Positions 8,435 to 16,839 of a stretch of 64,000 nt of DNA are shown in pieces. The stretch is taken from positions 10,199 to 74,198 of the forward strand of contig CAZEZH010000003.1 in assembly GCA_964516305.1 (NCBI GenBank), in the 5' to 3' direction. The position numbers and the translations under genes were made by a program. The notes below the pieces were generated by a model. The model had not been told where the DNA came from and searched no databases. It saw only the letters and a program-made list of their open reading frames with translations. This stretch comes from Lamprobacter sp964516305. Its GTDB lineage: Bacteria; Pseudomonadota; Gammaproteobacteria; Chromatiales; Chromatiaceae. How positions within the stretch are numbered: the first letter of the stretch is position 1; every line of letters begins with the position of its first letter.

Positions 8435-9880
8435 TTAAAAGTGCTTCTCGAGCAGCGCAAGCTCAGTCAATGGTCCGTCTGGCGTCACCTCGAGCTTGCG
8501 GTTGAGGTCATTGAGCGCGCCCTGCAGCGCCTCCTCGATCACCGGATGATAGAACGGCATGCGCAACATCTGTTCGACCGTCATCTGTTGCTGGATGCTC
8601 CAGCTGATCAGATGCGCAAGATTTTCACCGCGCGGGGCGATCAGCTCGGCGCCCACCAGACGGCCGCTGGTCTTATCGCCGTAGACCCGGATCAGACCGC
8701 GGTTATTGCCCATGATCAGTGCGCGGCCGACCGGGGCCATCTTGATCTCGCCGATCGCGGTGTGGTCTGGATCAAGCGCGTCAAAGCGCTGGCCGACGGC
8801 ACAGATGTTCGGATCGCAGAAGTTGATGAACAGCGGCGTGCGGCGACGGAAGCGAAGTGGGCATTGAGCTTCGCTGGCGGTCTCGGTGGTGATGCGCGCG
8901 GCGTTGAAACCGGCGATCCGACCCTCGTCGCCGGCCTCGTGCAGCACTGGGCGCTCGGCGGTGACATCACCAGCGATGAAGACCGGCAGCTCGCCGACCT
9001 GCATGCTGTGGCGATCGAATGGCGGCAGCCCCTGGGCGTCGAGCTCAACGCCGAGGTTCTCGAGTCCCAGTCCCTCGAGATTCGGCACCCGGCCGATGCT
9101 GCAGAGTACCGCGTCGACGCTGATCTGATGCTCACCCGCCTGGATGCGCAGCTGTTCGCCGTCTTCGCTGATCTGGGCGGGCTGGCCGAGATGGAGAGGG
9201 AATTCCTTGCCGATGACCTGAATCGCCGTCTTGCTGACCTCTGGGTCGCGGATGCCGGCGATGGTTTCGAGCTGATCGAAGCCTTCGACCTGGATGCCGA
9301 GCCGATGCAGGCTCTGGCCGAGTTCGAGGCCGATGGTGCCAAGGCCGATGACGGCGATCGAGGCGGGCAAATCCTCGAGTTCGAACAGGCTATCGGTGGT
9401 CAGCAGCTTATCGCCGAAGGCACGCCAGGGCTCTGGCACCAAGGGTCGCGAGCCGGTGGCGATGACCACAGCGCCGGCGCGGATGCGGTGCTCACCAACG
9501 GCGAGCAGGGTCGGCTCCAGAAAACGGGCGTAGTCCTGGAGGAAGAGGTCGTCGGGCATATCGTCGGTGCTGCTGCCGAGGACCCGGTCGACGAAGGTGT
9601 CGCGCATGTCCTGCACGTGCTCGAGGGCCTCGGGCAGATCCAGGCTGAGTCCTTGGTGACCGTCGATGCCATAGCGGCCGAGATGGGTGCGCCGGTGATA
9701 ATCTTCAGCGACCTGGATCATGGCCTTTGAGGGCATGCAGCCAACCCGGGCGCAGGTGGTGCCGGGCTCGCCGCCGTTGATCAGGACAAAGCTTTTGCCG
9801 GCCTTGCGCGCCTGGCTCATGGCGTTGAGGCCAGAGGTGCCGGCTCCAATGATGGCGACGTCGACGAATCGTTCTTGCAT
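8435..9880 (-). CDS. Dihydrolipoyl dehydrogenase-like FAD/NAD(P) disulfide oxidoreductase
   Basis: A 481-residue class I flavoprotein disulfide reductase. The FAD motif (AIIGAGTSGLNAMSQA) is at residues 9-24 and the redox pair is in TTCARVGCMPSKA, the usual CxxxxC. The NAD(P) dinucleotide fold is SIAVIGLGTIGLELGQSLHR. The second FAD motif is VFIAGDVTAERPVLHEAGDE, and the C-terminal dimer domain carries PFYHPVIEEAL, where the His-Pro pair supplies the catalytic base. It is not beside pyruvate or oxoglutarate dehydrogenase genes, so its partner is unknown. Such stand-alone members act as lipoamide dehydrogenases or related diaphorases. ATG 9880 starts the frame. Confidence 0.85.
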   Translation of the reverse strand: MQERFVDVAIIGAGTSGLNAMSQARKAGKSFVLINGGEPGTTCARVGCMPSKAMIQVAEDYHRRTHLGRYGIDGHQGLSLDLPEALEHVQDMRDTFVDRVLGSSTDDMPDDLFLQDYARFLEPTLLAVGEHRIRAGAVVIATGSRPLVPEPWRAFGDKLLTTDSLFELEDLPASIAVIGLGTIGLELGQSLHRLGIQVEGFDQLETIAGIRDPEVSKTAIQVIGKEFPLHLGQPAQISEDGEQLRIQAGEHQISVDAVLCSIGRVPNLEGLGLENLGVELDAQGLPPFDRHSMQVGELPVFIAGDVTAERPVLHEAGDEGRIAGFNAARITTETASEAQCPLRFRRRTPLFINFCDPNICAVGQRFDALDPDHTAIGEIKMAPVGRALIMGNNRGLIRVYGDKTSGRLVGAELIAPRGENLAHLISWSIQQQMTVEQMLRMPFYHPVIEEALQGALNDLNRKLEVTPDGPLTELALLEKHF

Positions 9881-10028
9881 CGATGGCTCCCTTGAGATGA
9901 AGGTAGGCGTTATCGCTGCCTCGCGCCTGATCTCGGAGTGAGTTCAGCGTTGGGCAGGAGAGAGTGGACACTAGCCATGGCCGAGGGGGCGGTTCAAAAA
10001 CAAGATGATCATGACCGCGGAACAAATC

Positions 10029-10120
10029 CAACTACAAAATGCGCAAAATACGCGAACATAAGCGGTATATCACCCACTCTGCTGATGCTTTTCGTGGTTT
10101 TCGGTTTTTTCGTCGTTAGC
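10029..10120. repeat. AT-rich imperfect palindrome in the lpd-aroA divergent spacer
   Basis: The 408-base spacer 9881-10288 between two divergent genes contains no credible gene and must hold both promoters. Its middle is poorer in GC than the surroundings and has two arms: A-rich with CGC/ACGCGAA at 10029-10056, and T-rich with TTCGTGG/TTTTCGG at 10088-10120. Reverse-complemented, the arms resemble each other imperfectly (AAAA-x2-CGCAAAA against AAAAAAC-CGAAAA). It looks like a decayed small palindromic element, but a single copy in the window cannot prove mobility. Confidence 0.35.
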
Positions 10121-10288
10121 AAGTGCTGTGCTGCTTCTTGAATCGCCACGAGGCGAGCAGGCTTAAACGCGCCCGATAGCCGAACCTGTACCTTGACCAG
10201 TGCCTGATGACCACCGCATTCTAAGCGGTTGCGGTCGCTGAGTTGCCGGTCCTTGGCCCTGATTTCCATCCTGTCGTTCGAGAGGTCT

Positions 10289-11638
10289 ATGACTGCGTCT
10301 GCCCATTCCCTGAGCTTTGAACTCGCGCCTGGCGGTGCCTTGCGCGGTGAGTTGCGCGTGCCCGGCGATAAATCCATCTCCCATCGCGCAGTGATGCTCG
10401 CGGCCCTGGCCGAGGGTTTGACCGAGATCGACGGCTTCCTCGAGGGGGCGGACAGTCTTGCCACGCTGGCGGCCTTTCGGGCGATGGGCGTCGAGGCCGA
10501 GGGGCCGGGCGCTGGCCGACTCCGGGTCCACGGGGTTGGGCGCCAGGGGTTAAAAGACCCTGGGCAGGCACTGGATCTCGGTAACTCGGGCACCTCAATG
10601 CGCCTCATGGCCGGGCTGCTCGCCGGGCAGCGCTTCGCGACCACATTGATCGGCGATGCCTCACTCTCGCGGCGGCCGATGGGTCGGGTCATCGATCCGC
10701 TGACGCAGATGGGGGCACGGATTGAGGCTACCCCAGAAGGCCGGGCGCCGCTAGGTCTGCTGCCGGTTGAGGTGCTGCGAGGCATCGACTACAGGCTGCC
10801 GGTCGCCAGCGCCCAGGTCAAATCAAGCCTGTTGTTGGCCGGACTCTATGCACAGGGGGAGACCTGCGTGAGCGAGCCGGCGCCCACCCGTGATCATACC
10901 GAGCGCATGCTTGGCGCCTTCGGCTATCCGGTGCGGCGTGCGGGCAACCGCGTCTGTCTCAGCGGCGGTGGGCGCCTGGTCGCGACGCCGATCACGATCC
11001 CGGCCGATATCTCGTCGGCGGCCTTCTTTCTGGTCGGTGCCAGTATTGCCCCGGGCTCTGATCTCACCCTGACGCAGGTCGGGATGAATCCGACGCGGAT
11101 CGGGGTGATCAACATCTTGCGCCGGATGGGAGCCGACATTGCGATCGAACGCCCGCGCGAGCTCGGTGGCGAGCCGGTCGCGGATCTCCGGGTGCGCGCC
11201 GCACCATTGCGCGGCATTGCCATCCCTGAGGATCAGGTGCCGCTGGCCATCGATGAGTTCCCAGTGTTGTTCATCGCCGCGGCCTGTGCCGAGGGCGACA
11301 CACTGCTGAGCGGAGCGGCAGAGTTACGTGTGAAGGAGAGCGATCGCATCCAGGTGATGGCCGATGGCCTCAGCGTCCTCGGGGTCGAGGCCGAGCCGCG
11401 CGCCGATGGGATGCTGATTCGAGGCCTTGGTGCGGCTGGGTTGCTCGCGGGCGGTCGGGTTGCCGGCCATGGCGATCATCGGATTGCGATGGCCTTTGCG
11501 ATCAGTGCGTTGCGTGCAACCGCTCCGATTTGGGTCGACGATTGTGCGAATGTCGAGACCTCTTTTCCGGATTTTGCCGGCCTGGCCGCGGGCGTTGGCC
11601 TGCAAGTCACCGAGCTACGCCCGGAGGGCCTGTCATGA
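10289..11638 (+). CDS. aroA: 3-phosphoshikimate 1-carboxyvinyltransferase (EPSP synthase)
   Basis: A 449-residue enzyme that joins shikimate 3-phosphate and phosphoenolpyruvate in aromatic amino acid synthesis. The start is ATG 10289 with AGAGG at 10281-10285. Motifs seen: PGDKSISHRAVML (residues 25-37), LGNSGTSMRLMAG, SRRPMGR, ASAQVKSSLLLAG, RDHTERML, NPTR, ELRVKESDR and GDHRIAMAFA. The GDKS, SAQxK, RxHxE and NPTR set matches the class II (Bacillus/Agrobacterium-like) branch rather than the E. coli branch. The Gly of NSGT, replaced by Ala in the Agrobacterium CP4 enzyme, is kept here. It overlaps cmk by four bases and heads aroA-cmk-rpsA-ihfB. Confidence 0.96.
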   Translation: MTASAHSLSFELAPGGALRGELRVPGDKSISHRAVMLAALAEGLTEIDGFLEGADSLATLAAFRAMGVEAEGPGAGRLRVHGVGRQGLKDPGQALDLGNSGTSMRLMAGLLAGQRFATTLIGDASLSRRPMGRVIDPLTQMGARIEATPEGRAPLGLLPVEVLRGIDYRLPVASAQVKSSLLLAGLYAQGETCVSEPAPTRDHTERMLGAFGYPVRRAGNRVCLSGGGRLVATPITIPADISSAAFFLVGASIAPGSDLTLTQVGMNPTRIGVINILRRMGADIAIERPRELGGEPVADLRVRAAPLRGIAIPEDQVPLAIDEFPVLFIAAACAEGDTLLSGAAELRVKESDRIQVMADGLSVLGVEAEPRADGMLIRGLGAAGLLAGGRVAGHGDHRIAMAFAISALRATAPIWVDDCANVETSFPDFAGLAAGVGLQVTELRPEGLS

Positions 11639-12459
11639 AACCATCGATACAGCCTGCTCAAGTGAACGCTGCCGTTGGCTCAGACGCCAGTTCAGAGTCG
11701 ACGTCGGACGCTGCTGTGGACGACGTGCTTGATGCCAGCTTGGAGGCTGAGCCTGACGCTGCCACTTCTGCGTCTGCCGCGGATACCATCGCTGCTCCGG
11801 TCATCACCATTGATGGCCCTTCAGGGACAGGCAAAGGCACAATCGCCACCCTGCTCGCGGCCCATCTGGACTGGCATCTGCTCGATAGCGGCGCCCTCTA
11901 TCGCACGCTGGCGCTGGCGGCCCGGCGGCGGGGTGTCGGTCTCGACGATGGCCCAGAGCTGGGTCGCTTAGCTACGCAGACTCAGGTAACGCTGATCGGC
12001 GAGCGCGTCCAGTTAGATGCTGAGGATGTCTCGGATCTGATCCGCACCGCCGAGGCTGGCGTCGCCGCCTCTCAGGTGGCGGTGCACCCGCAGGTGCGCC
12101 AAGCGCTGCTGACCTGGCAGCGCGATGCAGCGGTTGCGCCGGGTCTGGTCGCTGACGGCCGAGACATGGGCTCTCGGGTTTTTCCAGACGCGCGCTTGAA
12201 GATCTATCTTGACGCGAGCCCGGAGGAGCGCGCCCAGCGGCGATATAAACAGTTGAAGGACAAGGGGATGGATGCTAACCTCCGCGATCTTGTCCATGAG
12301 CTTCGTGTGCGCGACGAGCGTGACCGAGGGCGAACCGAAAGTCCGCTCCAGGTTCCGCACGGAGCTGTCGTTGTCGATTCAACCAAGAAATCGATCGACG
12401 AAGTCTTTGCTCAGGTCCTTGACCTGGCCAACGCTGCGCTCGCAGCAACAGACGCTTGA
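11635..12459 (+). CDS. cmk: Cytidylate kinase with Ala/Asp/Ser-rich N-terminal extension
   Basis: A 274-residue kinase that converts CMP and dCMP to diphosphates with ATP. The start is the ATGA overlap with aroA (11635). The P-loop GPSGTGKGT is at residues 61-69, so ~53 residues precede the usual family N-terminus; they are rich in Ala, Ser, Asp and Glu and look disordered. Other motifs are LLDSGALYRTLALAA, VADGRDMGSRVFPDA and DERDRGRTESPL. Without the leader the length fits E. coli Cmk (227). No better start lies between the overlap and the P-loop, so the extension is probably real. Confidence 0.94.
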   Translation: MKPSIQPAQVNAAVGSDASSESTSDAAVDDVLDASLEAEPDAATSASAADTIAAPVITIDGPSGTGKGTIATLLAAHLDWHLLDSGALYRTLALAARRRGVGLDDGPELGRLATQTQVTLIGERVQLDAEDVSDLIRTAEAGVAASQVAVHPQVRQALLTWQRDAAVAPGLVADGRDMGSRVFPDARLKIYLDASPEERAQRRYKQLKDKGMDANLRDLVHELRVRDERDRGRTESPLQVPHGAVVVDSTKKSIDEVFAQVLDLANAALAATDA

Positions 12460-12571
12460 GACAAGACTTCGGCTCGGACCTGCGCTTATGTTCGCCTAAG
12501 CATTGGCTTCTAGAGCTGATTTGGCACTGTTCGAGCGTGCAGTACCGTCTCTGATCCGTTTTGATGACCTC

Positions 12572-12605
12572 GGCCGATCGGCAAGCGCCTCGGTCGTTTT
12601 GTTTT
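12572..12605 (+). terminator. Possible hairpin plus T-rich run between cmk and rpsA
   Basis: GGCCGA at 12572-12577 can pair with TCGGTC at 12590-12595 (one G-T pair), and the text continues GTTTTGTTTT. The stem is short and the loop is 12 bases. It may end part of the aroA-cmk transcripts before rpsA, which usually also has its own promoter. No folding calculation was run. Confidence 0.35.
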
Positions 12606-12693
12606 AACTCAACCCTCCTGCTGACCGGAGATCGCCGATGCGGCAGCTGTTGATCATCAGGAGATGGCGTGGGACGCCAGGAACATTCATAGC

Positions 12694-14373
12694 ATGACCG
12701 AAAGCTTCGCCGAGCTCTTCGAAGAGAGCCTCTCTAATACCCAGCTCCAGCCGGGCACCATCGTCACCGGCCAGGTCGTCGACATCACCGCTGACTCTGT
12801 CATCGTGAATGCCGGCCTCAAGTCCGAAGGGATCATTCCGCGCAATCAGTTCCTCAGTCCCGAAGGCCAGCTCGAGGTTGGTATCGGCGATGACGTTGAG
12901 GTCGCGCTGGACGCGGTCGAGGACGGCTTCGGCGCCACCCGCCTGTCGCGCGAAAAGGCCAAGCGCTTCGCTGCCTGGGACAAGCTCGAGCGCGCCTTCG
13001 ACGATGGCGATACGGTCACTGGCCAGATCAACGGCAAGGTCAAGGGTGGCTTTACCGTCGAGTTGGGCAGCGTGCGGGCGTTCCTGCCGGGCTCACTGGT
13101 CGACATTCGCCCGGTGCGCGATACCACCTACCTCGAAGGCAAGGACCTCGAGTTCAAGGTGATCAAGCTCGACCGGCGCCGCAATAATGTGGTTGTCTCG
13201 CGCCGCGCGGTGGTCGAGGAAGAGTACAGCGCCGAGCGCGAGCAACTGCTCGAGAAGCTCGAGGAAGGGCTGGAACTCAACGGTGTGGTCAAGAACCTCA
13301 CCGACTATGGCGCCTTCCTAGATCTGGGTGGCATCGACGGTCTGCTGCACATCACCGATATGGCCTGGCGTCGGGTCAAGCACCCGTCCGAGGTGGTCGA
13401 GATCGGTCAAGAGGTCATGGTCAAGGTGCTCAAGTTCGATCGCGAGCGCCAACGCGTCTCGCTCGGGCTGAAGCAGATGGGCGAGGACCCCTGGGTCAAT
13501 ATCTCGCGCCGCTATCCGGAAAGCACCCGCGTCTTTGGTAAGGTCACCAACATCGCCGATTATGGCTGCTTCGTTGAGATCGAGGAGGGCGTCGAGGGCC
13601 TGGTCCATGTCTCCGAGATGGACTGGACCAACAAGAACGTGCACCCGAGCAAGGTCGTCAACATGGGCGACGATGTCGAGGTTATGGTGCTGGATATCGA
13701 CGAGGAGCGTCGCCGCATCTCGCTTGGCATCAAGCAGTGTGCGTCCAACCCTTGGGACGAGTTCTCGGCCATCCACAAGAAGGGCGATCACGTCGCCGGT
13801 CAGATCAAGTCGATCACCGACTTCGGCATCTTCATCGGTCTGGATGGTGGTATCGACGGCCTAGTGCATCTCTCGGACATCTCTTGGGATGAGTCCGGCG
13901 AGGATGCGCTGCGCAGCTTCAAGAAGGGCGATGAGGTCGAGACCGTGGTGCTTTCGGTTGATCCGGAGCGCGAGCGCATCTCGCTCGGCATCAAGCAACT
14001 CGATAAAGACCCGTTCTCGAGCTTCGTTGCCGTGCATGAGAAGGGCAGCATCGTCACCGGCACCATAACCGAGGTCGATGCCAAGGGCGCGAGCATCGAT
14101 CTCGGCGACGGCGTCGAGGGCTATCTGCGCGCGTCGGAGATCTCGCGCGATCGGGTCGAGGATGCGCGTGCGGTGCTGAAGGCGGGTGAGGAGGTCGAGG
14201 CCAAATTCCTCGGCGTCGATCGCAAGAACCGCAGCATCTCGCTGTCGATCAAGGCCAAAGACATGGCCGATGAGCAAGCCGCTATTAAGGGCTATGCACG
14301 CGAGGCGCAGGCCGGCACGGCCACGCTCGGAGACATTCTCAAGCAGCAGATGGAAGAGGCCGCGAAGGACTGA
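12694..14373 (+). CDS. rpsA: 30S ribosomal protein S1
   Basis: A 559-residue ribosomal protein that binds mRNA near the ribosome site and helps start translation. ATG 12694 (MTESFAELFEESL) matches the conserved start, with AGGA at 12679-12682; the open frame extends upstream without homology. Six S1 repeats are visible, for example PGTIVTGQVVDITADSVIV, LNGVVKNLTDYGAFLDLGG, VFGKVTNIADYGCFVEIEEG and VAGQIKSITDFGIFIGLDGG. The length equals that of E. coli S1 (557). The 234-base gap before the gene holds a possible terminator and must contain an rpsA promoter or leader. Confidence 0.98.
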   Translation: MTESFAELFEESLSNTQLQPGTIVTGQVVDITADSVIVNAGLKSEGIIPRNQFLSPEGQLEVGIGDDVEVALDAVEDGFGATRLSREKAKRFAAWDKLERAFDDGDTVTGQINGKVKGGFTVELGSVRAFLPGSLVDIRPVRDTTYLEGKDLEFKVIKLDRRRNNVVVSRRAVVEEEYSAEREQLLEKLEEGLELNGVVKNLTDYGAFLDLGGIDGLLHITDMAWRRVKHPSEVVEIGQEVMVKVLKFDRERQRVSLGLKQMGEDPWVNISRRYPESTRVFGKVTNIADYGCFVEIEEGVEGLVHVSEMDWTNKNVHPSKVVNMGDDVEVMVLDIDEERRRISLGIKQCASNPWDEFSAIHKKGDHVAGQIKSITDFGIFIGLDGGIDGLVHLSDISWDESGEDALRSFKKGDEVETVVLSVDPERERISLGIKQLDKDPFSSFVAVHEKGSIVTGTITEVDAKGASIDLGDGVEGYLRASEISRDRVEDARAVLKAGEEVEAKFLGVDRKNRSISLSIKAKDMADEQAAIKGYAREAQAGTATLGDILKQQMEEAAKD

Positions 14374-14415
14374 ACTCGCTGCGCTTTCCGCAGACGTCAT
14401 TCCTTGTGATCACAC

Positions 14416-14436
14416 GCCCGGCGCGATGCGTCGGGC
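14416..14436 (+). other. Hairpin between rpsA and ihfB
   Basis: GCCCGGCGC at 14416-14424 and GCGTCGGGC at 14428-14436 form a nine-base stem with one G-T pair and a GAT loop. No clear T-run follows. It may protect or attenuate transcript between S1 and the IHF subunit. Confidence 0.5.
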
Positions 14437-14463
14437 TTGCATCGCTATTGCAGGCTACCCGTT

Positions 14464-14823
14464 ATGATGAAATCCGAGCTCATCGATATTCTCGCGAGGG
14501 AGCAAAATCATCTCGCCTATAAGGACGTCGAGCTCGCCGTGCGCTGCGTACTAGAACAGATGAGCAGTGCGCTGGCCTCTGGCGAGCGCATCGAGATCCG
14601 CGGTTTTGGCAGCTTTTCGCTTCATTTTCGGCCACCTCGTGTCGGCCGTAACCCGAAGACCGGCGATGCTGTCGCCCTCTCAGGCAAACACGTACCTCAC
14701 TTCAAGCCGGGCAAGGAACTCCGGGACCGAGTGAACCAGGCCTATCAAGAAGAGCTGGACCGACAGCAGCAGGACGAAGGCGCGGGCGCCGACAAGCGCC
14801 GCGAGCCAGCAACCGTTGGCTGA
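14464..14823 (+). CDS. ihfB: Integration host factor subunit beta, with extended C-terminus
   Basis: A 119-residue DNA-bending protein of the HU/IHF family, partner of IhfA, that sharply bends DNA at promoters, origins and recombination sites. The start is ATG 14464 (an adjacent ATG at 14467 is equally possible). IhfB signatures are SELIDILAREQNHLAYKDVE, GERIEIRGFGSFSLHFRPPR and GRNPKTGDAV, whose Pro is the intercalating residue. E. coli IhfB has 94 residues. The extra ~25 C-terminal residues (QQQDEGAGADKRREPATVG) are polar and probably disordered. The rpsA-ihfB order is conserved in gammaproteobacteria. Confidence 0.95.
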   Translation: MMKSELIDILAREQNHLAYKDVELAVRCVLEQMSSALASGERIEIRGFGSFSLHFRPPRVGRNPKTGDAVALSGKHVPHFKPGKELRDRVNQAYQEELDRQQQDEGAGADKRREPATVG

Positions 14824-14840
14824 ATCTGGAGCAACGGTGG

Positions 14841-14890
14841 CGCGCTAGCGTTGAGTTGCCCGCGCTAGCATTGAGTTGCCCGCGCTAGCA
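14841..14890. repeat. Tandem 20-base repeat, 2.5 units
   Basis: The unit CGCGCTAGCATTGAGTTGCC occurs twice (14841-14860, with one G for A, and 14861-14880), followed by a half unit CGCGCTAGCA (14881-14890). It lies in the 115-base gap between the converging ihfB and glgC genes. Confidence 0.95.
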
Positions 14891-14938
14891 TCGGACGAGG
14901 AGTCGTCTGCAGCGCGGGATGCTCGTTGGCGCCTCAGA

Positions 14939-16198
14939 TTATTCCGAGTAGCCGCGGCCCTGCCGCCCCATCATGGTCCGCGCAAAGACCGTCGAGTGCC
15001 CGGACGGAACCACAGTGACCCCCCCGGCGGAGACCTTGTAGCGCTTCGAATCCGCTTCTCGGTCATGGCCGATCACGGTGCCTGGTTCGATGGCGTTATG
15101 TCGATCGACGATCACCTTCTTCAGGCGGGCACCCTTGCCGACGTGGACATAGTCCATGATGATACAGTCTTCCAGTTCGGCCCCCTCGTCGATCACCGCT
15201 TCGCGCCGAATGATGGAGTTCTTGATCCGGGTGCCGTCATGGATCATGGTGGCGGCACCGAGCAAGGTGTTCTCGATCTGCCCGCCGAGAACCCGGGCGA
15301 CCGGTCCCTGATAGTTGCTCGAGTAGATCGGCCACTCCGGATTGAAGGCGTCGAACACCGGCTCGGCACCGAGAACGTCCTTGTGGGCATTGAAGTAGGC
15401 ATCGATACTGCCGACGTCGCGCCAGTAGACGCGGTCCTCGTAGGCGTTGATGCCGGGTATCTCATTGGTGGCGAAGTCGTAGGCGAAGAGTCGATGCTTG
15501 CTGGCGAGCAGGCGTGGCAGCACATGCTGCCCAAAGTCGGTTTCTCCGGCCTGTTGAGCATCCTGCAGCGCGCGCATCAGCACCTCGGTGCTAAAGATGT
15601 AGTTGCCCATCGAGGCGAAGGCCTTGGTGGGATCGTCCGGCATGTGAGCCGGGTTGGCCGGTTTTTCCTGGAAGGCCTCGATCCGACCATCGCTATCGGC
15701 AGCGATGACGCCAAAGCTCTTTGCATCCTCGAGCGGGACCGGCAGGGCAGAGATGGTCACATCGGCCTCGCGCTCCTTGTGGAAGGCCACCATCTGCGAG
15801 ATATCCATCCGGTAGATATGATCGGCGCCGAACACCGCGACCAGGTCGGGGGCATGCTCCTCGATCAGGTTAAGGTTCTGATTGACCGCGTCAGCCGTAC
15901 CCTGGAACCAGGATTCGCCGAGCAGCATCTGCGGCGGCACAACGGTGACGAACTGATCCTTGAGCAAGGGTGAGATCGTCCAGCCCTTGCGCACATGCTC
16001 AATCAGCGCCTGCGACTTGTACTGAACCAGTAGGTAGATCGTCCTGATCTGCGAGTTGATCATGTTGCTGAGCACGAAGTCGACGATGCGATAACGCGAA
16101 CCAAAGGGCACTGATGGCTTTGAGCGGGCAGCGGTCAGCGGTTGCAGGCGCGAGCCTTGGCCGCCGGCCATAACGAAGGCAATGATTCGATCGGGCAT
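14939..16198 (-). CDS. glgC: Glucose-1-phosphate adenylyltransferase
   Basis: A 419-residue enzyme that makes ADP-glucose from ATP and glucose 1-phosphate, the committed step of glycogen synthesis. ATG 16198 has a strong GGAGGAG site just before it. The N-terminal pyrophosphorylase motif is AFVMAGGQGSRLQPLTAARS (residues 7-26), followed by KPSVPFGSRYRIVDFVLSN; later motifs are VFGADHIYRMD and FQEKPANPAHMP. The C-terminal left-handed beta-helix is seen in GQIENTLLGAATMIHDGTRI. The last residues (RQGRGYSE) are non-conserved. No other glycogen genes are in the window, so this copy stands alone. The enzyme is typically regulated by glycolytic intermediates. Confidence 0.96.
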   Translation of the reverse strand: MPDRIIAFVMAGGQGSRLQPLTAARSKPSVPFGSRYRIVDFVLSNMINSQIRTIYLLVQYKSQALIEHVRKGWTISPLLKDQFVTVVPPQMLLGESWFQGTADAVNQNLNLIEEHAPDLVAVFGADHIYRMDISQMVAFHKEREADVTISALPVPLEDAKSFGVIAADSDGRIEAFQEKPANPAHMPDDPTKAFASMGNYIFSTEVLMRALQDAQQAGETDFGQHVLPRLLASKHRLFAYDFATNEIPGINAYEDRVYWRDVGSIDAYFNAHKDVLGAEPVFDAFNPEWPIYSSNYQGPVARVLGGQIENTLLGAATMIHDGTRIKNSIIRREAVIDEGAELEDCIIMDYVHVGKGARLKKVIVDRHNAIEPGTVIGHDREADSKRYKVSAGGVTVVPSGHSTVFARTMMGRQGRGYSE

Positions 16199-16341
16199 GT
16201 CTCCTCCAGACGCTATGAGTCGGCAACTGAGCCTCGGTAACGGAGTGCAGGGCTTCCCGGTCAGACTCGGTCAGGTTGTCCTGGTATTCGGTTTAGCGAC
16301 TCGCGCCGCGTTACAATACCCGCTCAGTTTGGTGGTGTTCG

Positions 16342-16803
16342 ATGTCGACTTCGCCGAGCCGCAAGGGCTCAGAGATCGTGACACGGCCCATGATAAACCG
16401 GGAGGCGGTCCTATTGTTGCGATCTGATAGTTCAAGCACGATTGCTGGGACGTTGTTGCTCGTTTTCGGGCTGTGGCTTGGGTCCGCGGAGCGCGGGGCA
16501 TCCGCCGAAGAACTCAGTATCGACGCCCTTATCGCCCTGTGTGAGCGTGGCGATGCGGATGCTGGGGTTGGTGTTGATGCCGCGTTCTGCGATTGGTACG
16601 CGCTACCCTGCGACTGTAAGCTCGGGCAGCCTGGGCAGCAGCCGCGCTGGTGTTTACCGGACGCGGAGTTAGAGCCGGGCGCGTATGACGATGCCCGTAA
16701 ACGCGTCCTTGACGAACTCGAGCAGCTTCCTAGGCGTGGGCAGGCGGCGACTGATGCGGTCGCGCAGATCCTAGCCCGACTGTATCCTTGTATGCCGGAC
16801 TGA
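16342..16803 (+). CDS. Small exported protein of unknown function
   Basis: A 153-residue frame from ATG 16342. An in-frame ATG at 16390 would give a more typical signal peptide (MINREAVLLLRSDSSSTIAG, then a hydrophobic stretch LLLVFGLWLG, with likely cleavage near ERGASA). The mature part (~100 residues) is acidic, has five Cys residues including CDWYALPCDC, and ends in LARLYPCMPD, so disulfide bonds are likely. I recognise no family. It precedes gpmI in the same direction by 36 bases and may share its transcript. No clear ribosome site decides between the two starts. Confidence 0.6.
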   Translation: MSTSPSRKGSEIVTRPMINREAVLLLRSDSSSTIAGTLLLVFGLWLGSAERGASAEELSIDALIALCERGDADAGVGVDAAFCDWYALPCDCKLGQPGQQPRWCLPDAELEPGAYDDARKRVLDELEQLPRRGQAATDAVAQILARLYPCMPD

Positions 16804-16839
16804 GAGCCGGGCCAATTTGACCTGATTCACGGAGAGACA

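Noticed and set aside
8441..9730. 429-codon forward open frame opposite the lipoamide-dehydrogenase-like gene
   Set aside because: Antisense to a clear flavoprotein with intact motifs; the frame has no family features.
9938..10141. 67-codon forward frame in the lpd-aroA spacer
   Set aside because: It crosses the AT-rich palindrome, has no ribosome site that decides a start, and its hydrophobic end is caused by the T-rich arm.
14841..14890. CRISPR-like repeat
   Set aside because: The units are direct tandem copies with no spacers between them; there are no cas genes in the window.
14876..15973. 365-codon forward open frame opposite glgC
   Set aside because: It lies wholly within glgC on the other strand and has no recognisable domain; it is a high-GC shadow frame.
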